This document shows, in pieces, positions 57,798-64,000 of a stretch of DNA of 64,000 nt. Source of the stretch: Bradyrhizobium sp. LLZ17. Lineage in GTDB: Bacteria; Pseudomonadota; Alphaproteobacteria; Rhizobiales; Xanthobacteraceae. Both the position numbers and the translations under genes were made by a program. The notes below the pieces were generated by a model. The model did no database searches. It saw nothing but the letters and a program-made list of their open reading frames with translations, and was not told the DNA's origin. The stretch spans positions 2,232,001 to 2,296,000 of the forward strand of contig NZ_CP165734.1 in NCBI RefSeq assembly GCF_041200145.1, written 5' to 3'. The stretch's first letter is position 1. The number at the start of each line of letters is the position of its first letter.

Positions 57798-58910
57798 ATG
57801 GACACCGAACGACACTCTTCACTCCAACACTCTTCCATCCAACATTGCGTCGCCATCCTCTCGCGCGGAGATGCTGCCGCGCGCCGGGACGCGACACCGC
57901 AGAACAGCCGCTTCGTGCGCATTTTCGAAGCACTCGCCGCGATCGGCATCGAAGCCCGGCCGGTGATCTATGACGAAAGCTTCGCTGGGGCGGTCCGGCA
58001 GCAGCTGCTCGCCGCCGACGGCGTGCTTGTCTGGGTCGATCCGATCCACCAGGGCAAGACGCGTGTCGAACTGGATGCCCTGCTTCGCGAGGTTGCGGCG
58101 CAAGGACCATGGGTGAGCGCGCATCCGGACGTCATCCTGAAGATGGGCGTGAAGGAGGTGCTCTACCGCACGCGTCATCTCGGCTGGGGCGCGGACACGC
58201 ATCGCTATGACAGCGCGGCATCGTTCCGCGCCGAATTCCCGTCGCGCCTTCGCGCGCACGGCCCGCGCGTGCTGAAGCAAAATCGCGGCAATGGTGGCCA
58301 GGGCGTCTGGAAGGTCGAGTCTCTCTCCAGCGCGGACGGCATGATTCGGGTGCTGCATGCGCAGCGCGGGAGCCTGCCCGAGGACATGCTGCTCGACACT
58401 TTCCTCGCGCGATGCGAGCCCTATTTCGGCTGGGGCGGCTGCATCATCGATCAGGCGTTTCAACCGCGCCTGCCCGACGGGATGATCCGCTGCTATATGA
58501 GTGGATCGAAGGTCGCCGGCTTCGGGCATCAGCTGATCAAGGCGCTGATTCCCCCACCGCCCCAAGGCGTGGACTCGCCCGAGGCGCAGCCGGGCCCACG
58601 CATCATGCACGGACCGGATGCTCCGCAATTCCAGACGCTGCGAAGGCAGATGGAGGACGACTGGACTCCGGGAATGATGACAACACTGGAGATCGACGAA
58701 CGCTCGCTTCCGGTGATCTGGGACGCGGACTTCCTGTACGGGCCAAGAGATGCAGCGGGGGCCGACACTTATGTCCTGTGCGAAATCAACGCGAGTTCCT
58801 GCTTCGCGATCCCCGAAGAGGCCCCGGCGGCGATCGCGCGGAGGGTGAAGCACCGGCTCTCGCAGACGCAAACGGCCGGTTCGGCGGACAGGAGCACCGG
58901 GACCGCGTAG
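57798..58910 (+). CDS. Cj0069-family protein (ATP-grasp-like)
   Basis: A 370-residue soluble protein starting MDTERHSSLQHSSIQHCVAI at ATG 57798 (GGAG upstream). After a His-rich start comes an ATP-grasp-like layout: DGVLVWVDPIHQGKTR, DVILKMGVKEVLYRTR, LKQNRGNGGQGVWKV (glycine-rich phosphate loop) and FLYGPRDAAGADTYVLCEIN (acidic metal-binding end). The Cj0069 family has no known function; the ATP-grasp resemblance is from motif spacing. The C-terminus is poorly conserved. It converges on the MFS gene with a two-base gap. Confidence 0.75.
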   Translation: MDTERHSSLQHSSIQHCVAILSRGDAAARRDATPQNSRFVRIFEALAAIGIEARPVIYDESFAGAVRQQLLAADGVLVWVDPIHQGKTRVELDALLREVAAQGPWVSAHPDVILKMGVKEVLYRTRHLGWGADTHRYDSAASFRAEFPSRLRAHGPRVLKQNRGNGGQGVWKVESLSSADGMIRVLHAQRGSLPEDMLLDTFLARCEPYFGWGGCIIDQAFQPRLPDGMIRCYMSGSKVAGFGHQLIKALIPPPPQGVDSPEAQPGPRIMHGPDAPQFQTLRRQMEDDWTPGMMTTLEIDERSLPVIWDADFLYGPRDAAGADTYVLCEINASSCFAIPEEAPAAIARRVKHRLSQTQTAGSADRSTGTA

Positions 58911-58912
58911 CA

Positions 58913-60094
58913 TCACGTCGCGCGGCTCGGTGACTGCTCCAGCCGTGCCCACATCAGCGCAAACGGACCCAATGCGATCCCGGCGGCGAGGACGATGAAG
59001 ACAAACAGCCAGCCGCCGGCGCTTTGCGGACCGCCGGCCATGTCGAGCGCGACACCCGTTCCCCAGGCACCAAGCGCCGACAGGCCGAAGCCGACGGTCG
59101 AATGCAAAGCCAGGGTCGCGCCGCGATGTTTGGACATAGCCGCGGCCGACATGCCCGCGGTCAACGCGCCGGAATCGGCCGGCACGGTCAGGCCATAGGT
59201 GATCAGCAGCAGCGCCAGCATCCATGCCGGCGCTGTTGCGTTCAGCCCGATGATCAGGGCAACGCAAGCGGACGCGACCATCACGACGGTGATCGCCCGA
59301 TGCCGTCCGAATTTGAGCGCGGCCTCGTTGCCGAGGATGCTGGCCGGCATCGAGATCACCGCGAAAGTGAAACTCATCACGACAGGACTGAGCCATGACG
59401 GCGCGCCTTGATGCGCGACGACGAAGCTCCAGAATGCGACCAGCCAGGTGCGGATGCCGTAGAGTTCGAAACAGTGAGCGCCGTAGCCGAAGATGTAGCC
59501 GAGCGCCTCGCGGTTGGCGAAGACAGGCGCGAAGTTCAGCAGGCGCCCCGGCTTCGGCGCGGGCCGCCGCTCGTCGATCAAAAGACACGCCAAGACCATT
59601 GCGATCGGACCGCAGCCGGTCACGAGAAAGGCGAACCGCCAGCCCCAGCGGTCGGCGACGAGCTGTGCAACCAGGAACGAGATGCCGACGCCGACCGAGA
59701 AGCTCGAGGCATAGAGGGTCACAGCGCGCGACGTGTCGCCGGCGGGAAGCCGGTCCGTCAGCGCCTTCAGGCCCGGCATGTAAGCGCCGGCAAATCCAAG
59801 TCCGGCAAGCGACCAGATCGCCGTCGCCGACCAGAAGCCTTGCGCGAAGATGCCGAACGCCGCGGTCGCAAGCCCGCTCAGGATCGAGCCGCAGAGCAGG
59901 ACGAGCCGGGCATCGATCCGATCGGTCAACGTCGTCAACAAGGGCACGGCGAGCATGTAGCCGAACGCATAACCGCTCGCCATCAAGCCGCCTTCCGCGG
60001 CGGAGAGTCCCCAGGCTGGCATCAGGTGCTGTGCGAGGTTTGCCGACAGCGTCACATGCGGCAACAAATTGCCGATCTGCCCGATGCACATCAC
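58913..60094 (-). CDS. MFS transporter in the arsenic-type locus
   Basis: A 393-residue protein with at least eleven helices and MFS signatures (GYAFGYMLAVPLLTTLTDRIDARLVLL cut, DRWGWRFAFLVTGCGPIAMVL). It lies 83 bases after the Cys-tailed flavoprotein on the same strand, and arsR precedes that, so it may export an arsenical or a related product; the sequence does not prove the substrate. The start (GTG 60094 or ATG 60091) has no ribosome-binding site and the first helix seems short. The next frame reads RGIFVTLAIGS just upstream, after GGAGGGG (60136-60130), so an indel may have cut off the true N-terminus. Confidence 0.75.
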   Translation of the reverse strand: MMCIGQIGNLLPHVTLSANLAQHLMPAWGLSAAEGGLMASGYAFGYMLAVPLLTTLTDRIDARLVLLCGSILSGLATAAFGIFAQGFWSATAIWSLAGLGFAGAYMPGLKALTDRLPAGDTSRAVTLYASSFSVGVGISFLVAQLVADRWGWRFAFLVTGCGPIAMVLACLLIDERRPAPKPGRLLNFAPVFANREALGYIFGYGAHCFELYGIRTWLVAFWSFVVAHQGAPSWLSPVVMSFTFAVISMPASILGNEAALKFGRHRAITVVMVASACVALIIGLNATAPAWMLALLLITYGLTVPADSGALTAGMSAAAMSKHRGATLALHSTVGFGLSALGAWGTGVALDMAGGPQSAGGWLFVFIVLAAGIALGPFALMWARLEQSPSRAT

Positions 60095-60177
60095 GGCATC
60101 AGCTGCCGATCGCCAAGGTTACGAATATTCCCCTCCACTGATGGGCGGACCTGCAATGCGGCGCACAACACCCGGCT

Positions 60178-61536
60178 TCATGAGCAGCCGCAACCCGAAC
60201 GTCCCGCCTTCTTCGCCGTTTCGTCGTCCGCACAGCAGGCCGATGCTTGTTCCTTTGCCGGGCCGCCGCAACATCCTGACGCGGCATCGGCCGACTCGAG
60301 GCCACCGCGCGTACACACGCCGGTCTCCGGCAGCACAAGTTCGACTCGTGCCGCGGCCCGTTTGTCGCCGGCGATGTCGGCCGCGATCGAGCGTACCTGC
60401 TCGTAGCCGGTCATCATCAGGAACGTCGGGGCGCGACCGTACGACTTCATGCCGGCCAGATAGAAACCCGGCTCGTCATGCGCGAGCTCGCGCGCGCCGT
60501 GGGGGCGGACGGTGCCGCAGCTATGCTCGTTGGGGTCGATGAGCGGCGCGAGGGCCGCGGGCGCCTCGATGGCGGGATCAAGCCGCAGACGCAGTTCAGA
60601 CAGGAATGAAAGATCCGGACGGAATCCCGTTGAGACGATCATCTCATCCGCGATCACGCGGCGCGCGGTGCCGGCCGAGATCTCGAGCCGACCTTCGGTT
60701 GCCGAAAGGTGCGTGACGCCGAATTCGGTCTCGACCCTGATCTTGCCAGCGGCAACCAGGGCCGCAAAGGCCGAGCCCAGCTCGCCGCGCGCGGCAAGCT
60801 TGTCATTGCGGCCGCCGCCGAAGGCCTTGGCGGGATCGGCGCCGCGCAACAGCCAGACCGGTTGCGTATCCGGCACCTCGCCGGCGAGATGCACGAGATC
60901 GATCAGCGTACCCAGCGCGGAGTGGCCGGCCCCGAGAACCGCAACGGTCTTTCCCGCATATCGCGCGCGGTCGGCACCCCGCACGTCGGGCATGCCGTAG
61001 GCGATGTGGTCGGCGTGCTCGGGCTCGCCGACCGCCGGCAGGCCGTTGCTGCCGGCGGGATTGGGCGAGAACCATGTGCCGGACGCATCGATCACCGCAT
61101 CGGCGCGCAGCACTTCGGGACCCTTGCCGTTCTGGTAGCGGATTTCGAAAGGCGCCTGCTCCCGCCCCTTGGTTTTCGCCTTGTCGAAGCCGGAACGGCT
61201 GATCGCGGTGACGCGGCTGGAGATGCGGATCGCCTCGCGCAACGGCGTTCTCGTCGCCAGTGGCATCAGGTACCGATCGAGCAGCTCGCCACCGGTCGGG
61301 TAGGACTGCGGGTCCGGCGAATTCCATCCTGTCGGCGCGAGCAGACGCGCCGCGGCCTTGTCGGCATTGTACTCCCACGGCGAGAACAGCTGGACGTGCT
61401 GCCAGTGGCGGATGGCGTGGCCGGCCTCCGGCCCAGCCTCCAGCACGATCGGCGACATTCCGCGTTCGAGCACTTGCGCCGCAGCAGCAAGGCCGACCGG
61501 CCCTGCTCCGACGATGGCAACTGTCTTTTTACTCAT
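60178..61536 (-). CDS. FAD/NAD(P)-dependent oxidoreductase with Cys-rich tail, arsenic locus
   Basis: A 452-residue flavoprotein: FAD site VAIVGAGPVGLAAAAQVLE (about residues 6-24), a second nucleotide site AVLGAGHSALGTLIDL (about 200-215) and the FAD-closing STGFRPDLSFLSEL. This is the layout of flavin monooxygenase or ArsO-like proteins. The last 45 residues (from 408) form a tail with seven Cys (408, 422, 423, 434, 435, 449, 451), including GCCGG, ACC and GCGCS. The order CCGG...ACC copies the Cys pattern of the divergent ArsR (62012-62374), which suggests As(III) or another thiophilic metal binds it. It is 46 bases after an arsR gene on the same strand. Confidence 0.82.
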   Translation of the reverse strand: MSKKTVAIVGAGPVGLAAAAQVLERGMSPIVLEAGPEAGHAIRHWQHVQLFSPWEYNADKAAARLLAPTGWNSPDPQSYPTGGELLDRYLMPLATRTPLREAIRISSRVTAISRSGFDKAKTKGREQAPFEIRYQNGKGPEVLRADAVIDASGTWFSPNPAGSNGLPAVGEPEHADHIAYGMPDVRGADRARYAGKTVAVLGAGHSALGTLIDLVHLAGEVPDTQPVWLLRGADPAKAFGGGRNDKLAARGELGSAFAALVAAGKIRVETEFGVTHLSATEGRLEISAGTARRVIADEMIVSTGFRPDLSFLSELRLRLDPAIEAPAALAPLIDPNEHSCGTVRPHGARELAHDEPGFYLAGMKSYGRAPTFLMMTGYEQVRSIAADIAGDKRAAARVELVLPETGVCTRGGLESADAASGCCGGPAKEQASACCADDETAKKAGRSGCGCS

Positions 61537-61553
61537 GACATTCTCCGGTTATG

Positions 61554-61569
61554 CTAGAATTATGGAAAT
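61554..61569 (-). promoter_or_regulatory. ArsR-type box before the Cys-tailed flavoprotein
   Basis: ATTTCCATAATTCTAG on the minus strand matches 14 of 16 bases of the element that covers the divergent arsR start (61992-62007). It lies 18-33 bases before the flavoprotein ATG, so that gene may have its own ArsR-controlled promoter or operator in addition to readthrough from arsR. Confidence 0.5.
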
Positions 61570-61582
61570 ATAAGTCGTGACA

Positions 61583-61900
61583 TTACGCTGCCGTCCTGTT
61601 CGCCGCACATCCCTCTTCCTCGGCGCAGCACTCAGCCACCAGGAAGGCAACCAGGCCCCGCATGGTGTCGTATTCGGCGTGGCAAACCAGCGTCGTGCCT
61701 TCGCGCACCTGCGAAATCAGCCGCACCGCGACGAGGCCTTTGATGTGATGCGAAAGGGTGGACGCCGGAATTTTCAGGCGCTCTTGCAGTCGGCCCACCG
61801 GCATGCCCGCATGGCCTGCGCGCACCAGCGTCCGATAGATCCTGAGTCTTGTCGGGCTGCCCAAAGCCTCAAGCCGGGCGGCCACTTCATCGATTTTCAT
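61583..61900 (-). CDS. arsR: ArsR-family metalloregulator (with C-terminal Cys)
   Basis: A 105-residue ArsR/SmtB repressor: helix-turn-helix ASTLSHHIKGLVAVRLISQV (about residues 46-65), wing VREGTTLVCHAEY with Cys73, and C-terminal Cys91, Cys92 and Cys98 (ECCAEEEGC), a likely As(III) or metal site near the dimer helices. ATG 61900 gives the usual start MKIDEVAARLEALGSPTRLRI. It is first on the minus strand, ahead of the flavoprotein and MFS genes, and divergent from a second, different arsR 111 bases away. Confidence 0.9.
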   Translation of the reverse strand: MKIDEVAARLEALGSPTRLRIYRTLVRAGHAGMPVGRLQERLKIPASTLSHHIKGLVAVRLISQVREGTTLVCHAEYDTMRGLVAFLVAECCAEEEGCAANRTAA

Positions 61901-61937
61901 GAAGCCAGGATATCGGGCTTCGCAGCCGAGTCAATCT

Positions 61938-61957
61938 ATTTCCACAACCATCGAAAT
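61938..61957. promoter_or_regulatory. Imperfect inverted repeat between the two arsR genes
   Basis: ATTTCCA (61938-61944) and TCGAAAT (61951-61957) form a dyad with 6 of 7 bases matching around CAACCA. It lies 38-57 bases before the minus-strand arsR start, so it is a candidate operator for one or both regulators. Confidence 0.4.
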
Positions 61958-61991
61958 TAAGCCGGACATTCCTAGTTGACGAACCGCTGAA

Positions 61992-62018
61992 ATTTCCATA
62001 AATCTGGATATATGGAAA
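61992..62018. promoter_or_regulatory. ArsR operator overlapping the plus-strand arsR start
   Basis: A perfect dyad TTTCCATA (61993-62000) and TATGGAAA (62011-62018) with a ten-base centre covers the start codon (62012) of the plus-strand arsR. A near copy of the first 16 bases (ATTTCCATAAATCTGG) lies before the flavoprotein. Binding here would block both transcription and translation starts; this is autoregulation by inference. Confidence 0.6.
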
Positions 62019-62374
62019 ACGAACAAGCTGTCATGGCGCTTGCCGCGCTGGCTCAATCCACGCGCATGGACGCATTCCGAGCCTTGACCAAGCACGAGCC
62101 CGACGGCCTCGCAGCCGGCGACCTGGCGCGGCTGCTGGAGATCCCCCAGAACACGCTTTCGGCCCACCTTTCCGTTCTGACGCACGCGCACCTCGTCAGC
62201 TCTCAGCGACAGGGCCGCTCGATCATCTATCGCGCCAACCTCGAGGAGATGAGGAAAGTGGTCGTCTACCTCTTGAGGGATTGCTGCGGCGGCCGACCGG
62301 AGGTTTGCGAGCCGGTCGTCGAAAGCCTGCAAGCCTGTTGCGCTCCAAAACGAAAGGGACGAATTCGTGCCTGA
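62012..62374 (+). CDS. arsR: ArsR-family arsenic-responsive repressor, CCGG type
   Basis: A 120-residue repressor: MENEQAVMALAALAQSTRMD, helix-turn-helix IPQNTLSAHLSVLTHAHLV (about residues 44-62), wing QRQGRSIIYRANLEEM, and a Cys-rich end with Cys91, 92, 99, 109 and 110 (RDCCGGRPEVC...LQACC). This is the As(III) site of the rhizobial ArsR group. It is the first gene of arsR-aqp-arsC on the plus strand, and its start lies inside a dyad operator. The stop is inside a 12-codon relic of another arsenate reductase. Confidence 0.92.
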   Translation: MENEQAVMALAALAQSTRMDAFRALTKHEPDGLAAGDLARLLEIPQNTLSAHLSVLTHAHLVSSQRQGRSIIYRANLEEMRKVVVYLLRDCCGGRPEVCEPVVESLQACCAPKRKGRIRA

Positions 62375-62405
62375 TCATATCTGCAACGTCCTGTTCCTGT
62401 GCTGA
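62367..62405 (+). pseudogene. Relic N-terminus of an LMW-phosphatase-type ArsC, 12 codons
   Basis: GTG 62367, behind AAAGGGAC and overlapping the arsR stop, opens the frame PDHICNVLFLC and then TGA at 62403-62405. From memory this matches the beginning of LMW-phosphatase arsenate reductases (DR-Y-NVLFLC, normally followed by TGNSARS and the catalytic loop). The break falls just where the next codon should be the Thr of that loop. The TGA shares its A with the ATG of the aquaporin gene (TGATG), so the relic still works as a translation coupler between arsR and aqp. Confidence 0.55.
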
Positions 62406-63106
62406 TGGACACGTTCGACCTTTCACGGCGCTTGGCTGCCGAAGCGCTCGGCACAGCCATTCTCGTCGCCACCGTCGTCGGCTCCGGCATCATGGCCGAA
62501 ACGCTGACCAAGGACATTGCTCTCGCTCTTCTGTGCAACACCTTGCCGACCGGGGCCATTCTGGTCGTCCTGATCACCGTGCTCGGTCCGATCTCCGGAG
62601 CGCATTTCAACCCGGCGGTCACCCTCGTCTTCACCGGCCAGCGCGAGCTACCAGTGAACGAGGCGGTGCTTTACGTGATCGCGCAGATCGCCGGAGGCAT
62701 CGCGGGGACAATGGCCGCGCATCTGATGTTCGGACTGCCGTTGATCGAGTTCTCGACCAAGGTTCGGACCGGAGGCGCACAATGGTTCGCCGAAGCGGTC
62801 GCGGCGTTTGGGCTGGTCGCGACCATCCTGGCCGGCATCCGCTTTCAGAGGACGGCCGTTCCCTGGCTGGTCGGCCTCTACATCACAGCCGCTTATTGGT
62901 TCACAGCCTCGACCTCGTTTGCCAATCCGGCCGTCGCAATCGCAAGATCCCTGACAAACACTTTCGCCGGAATTCGCCCGACTGACTTGCCCGGATTCAT
63001 CCTTGCGGAGCTCTGCGGAGCGTTCGCCGGCATGCTGTTGATGAATTGGCTGCTCGGACGCCCCATGGCCCGCGGCCCCGGCCCAATCGCGGAGACAATA
63101 CGATGA
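62405..63106 (+). CDS. Aquaglyceroporin (AqpS-like) of the ars operon
   Basis: A 233-residue MIP channel with two NPA motifs (HFNPAVTLVF and FANPAVAIARS) and six helices. In Sinorhizobium meliloti, AqpS of an arsR-aqpS-arsC operon lets As(III) formed by ArsC leave the cell down its gradient; the same order here supports the same role. Both NPA boxes are canonical. The ATG at 62405 has no ribosome-binding site of its own but overlaps the stop of the 12-codon relic (TGATG). It overlaps arsC by four bases (ATGA). Confidence 0.88.
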   Translation: MDTFDLSRRLAAEALGTAILVATVVGSGIMAETLTKDIALALLCNTLPTGAILVVLITVLGPISGAHFNPAVTLVFTGQRELPVNEAVLYVIAQIAGGIAGTMAAHLMFGLPLIEFSTKVRTGGAQWFAEAVAAFGLVATILAGIRFQRTAVPWLVGLYITAAYWFTASTSFANPAVAIARSLTNTFAGIRPTDLPGFILAELCGAFAGMLLMNWLLGRPMARGPGPIAETIR

Positions 63107-63504
63107 CCGTCACGATCTATCACAACCCCGATTGCGGGACCTCGCGCAACACCCTCGCCATGATCCGGCAGAGCGGCGCCGAGCCCGTCGTCATCGAATA
63201 CCTCAAGACGCCGCCCACGCGCGAAACGCTCCAGCAACTGATCGCAGCGATGGGCATCCCGGTCCGCGCATTGCTGCGCGAGAAGGGCACACCCTACAAG
63301 GCGCTCGGCCTCGACGACCCCAAATGGAGTGACGATGAACTCCTCGACTTGATGATGGCGCATCCCATTCTCATCAACCGTCCGATCGTGGTGACACCAA
63401 AGGGCACGCGTCTGTGCCGGCCGTCCGAGGCCGTCGTCGATCTCCTGGATGGTCCCGTCGGCCGGTTCGTCAAGGAGGATGGCGAGGTCGTCGAAGCCAG
63501 GTAG
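63103..63504 (+). CDS. arsC: Arsenate reductase, glutaredoxin-dependent (ArsC)
   Basis: A 133-residue thioredoxin-fold enzyme that reduces As(V) to As(III) with glutathione and glutaredoxin. Cys11 (IYHNPDCGTSRNTLAMI) is the catalytic Cys, and NRPIVVTPKGTRLCRPSE holds the conserved Arg set of ArsC. The ATG overlaps the aqp stop. It is the last gene of arsR-aqp-arsC; no arsB, ACR3 or arsH follows in the window, so As(III) leaves through the channel or through another exporter. Confidence 0.95.
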   Translation: MTVTIYHNPDCGTSRNTLAMIRQSGAEPVVIEYLKTPPTRETLQQLIAAMGIPVRALLREKGTPYKALGLDDPKWSDDELLDLMMAHPILINRPIVVTPKGTRLCRPSEAVVDLLDGPVGRFVKEDGEVVEAR

Positions 63505-63569
63505 GATTGCGTCGGAAGCACCGCCTTCGGCGGACGCAAGGACTAGCTTCCAACAGCAAGGCTCGCGGC

Positions 63570-64000
63570 TCAGGCAATCCACCGCAACAGCACCAGAACG
63601 GCGGTCACGGTGATCGCGCCGCCGATGCGCGTGGCGATCTGGGCGAACGGCATCAGCTCCATGCGTTCCGCCGCGGTCAGAATGGCGACGTCACCGGTGC
63701 CACCCTGGCCGGAATGACAGGCGTTCACGATCGCGATCTCGATCGGATACATGTTCATGAGCCGGCCGATGACGGCGCCTGTGGCCATGAGCGTGAAGAC
63801 GGTCGCTATGATAGTCACGAGATTGGCGACCGTGAAGGCTGCCATCAGCTTCTCCCAGGGGGTCAGCGAGACGCCGATCGCAAACAGCAAGGGATAGGTC
63901 ATGCCGATCCGGACAAACCGGTAGACGACCAGCCCGCCCGACTGCAATCGCGGCGACACCGCGCTGCCAAGCTTGGCGGCGACCGCAAGGAACAACATCG
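63570..64000 (-). CDS. 2-hydroxycarboxylate transporter family protein, C-terminal part
   Basis: The minus-strand frame is open to the right end of the window, so only about the last 143 residues are present. Hydrophobic helices frame the family signature IVNACHSGQGGTGDVAILTA (GGTG region, about 55 residues before the end) and ELMPFAQIATRIGGAITVT. These are the substrate-binding reentrant and final helices of the CitS/2HCT family, Na+ symporters or exchangers for citrate, malate or lactate. The N-terminus is outside the window. Confidence 0.85.
   Translation of the reverse strand, partial: MLFLAVAAKLGSAVSPRLQSGGLVVYRFVRIGMTYPLLFAIGVSLTPWEKLMAAFTVANLVTIIATVFTLMATGAVIGRLMNMYPIEIAIVNACHSGQGGTGDVAILTAAERMELMPFAQIATRIGGAITVTAVLVLLRWIA

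Noticed and set aside
57819..60089. A minus-strand open frame of 756 codons across the Cj0069 and MFS genes
   Set aside because: Arg-rich composition and out of frame with both genes, whose motifs are clear; a GC artefact.
1..64000. CRISPR arrays, tRNA or rRNA genes, IS ends and integrases
   Set aside because: I saw no regularly spaced repeats, cloverleaf-type sequences, transposase or integrase motifs anywhere in the window; a dedicated tRNA or Rfam scan could still find short RNAs that I missed.

Overview
The window is high-GC, densely coded alphaproteobacterial chromosome. Gene content and protein style (fdsGBACD formate dehydrogenase, ccmIEFH, a PleC/DivJ-like PAS kinase, FeuPQ-like regulators, Ku, solitary Flp pilin, oxalate/formate antiporter, arsR-aqp-arsC) and a short palindromic intergenic repeat fit Bradyrhizobium or a close Nitrobacteraceae relative. 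This placement is inference from the sequence alone. No rRNA, tRNA, CRISPR array, IS element or prophage was recognised.

Layout. 1-3.5 kb: end of a CDF metal exporter and a PAS sensor kinase. 3.6-10.9 kb: a LysR regulator divergent from the soluble NAD-dependent formate dehydrogenase operon fdsG-fdsB-fdsA-fdhD-fdsD. 10.9-16 kb (minus strand): glnE behind a two-component pair. 16-22.3 kb (minus): a DegP/HtrA protease and the cytochrome c maturation genes ccmI-ccmE-ccmF-ccmH. 22.3-26.8 kb (minus): two conserved unknowns, a FeuPQ-like system and a 51-residue membrane protein. 27-31.6 kb: Ku, small unknowns, Flp pilin, a methyltransferase with an internal stop, small membrane or secreted proteins. 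31.7-42.2 kb: a TPP enzyme, a soluble kinase with six GAF domains plus its receiver partner, a membrane alpha/beta-hydrolase, a DHA2 exporter, a YcgN-type protein. 42.4-46.1 kb: a class A penicillin-binding protein with DUF1214 and DUF1254 proteins. 46.2-53.6 kb: SMP-30 lactonase, acyl-CoA dehydrogenase with divergent HxlR regulator, GFA protein, L,D-transpeptidase, OxlT-like antiporter and small proteins. 53.6-58.9 kb: a second-type FtsH, three small or medium secreted proteins, a Cj0069-family protein. 58.9-63.5 kb: a divergent arsenic-type locus. 63.6-64 kb: the C-terminal end of a 2-hydroxycarboxylate transporter.

Two points stand out. First, at least eight genes that should be intact are broken by single-base indels, often in runs of four or more G/C, and another by an in-frame TAG. 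In each case the right protein continues in the next frame. This points to sequence error or recent decay, and start/stop calls for those genes are reconstructed. Second, the arsenic locus carries a flavoprotein whose Cys-rich tail echoes the sensor cysteines of the neighbouring ArsR, a near-identical motif upstream of both, and a 12-codon relic of an LMW-phosphatase arsenate reductase that now translationally couples arsR to the aquaglyceroporin gene.
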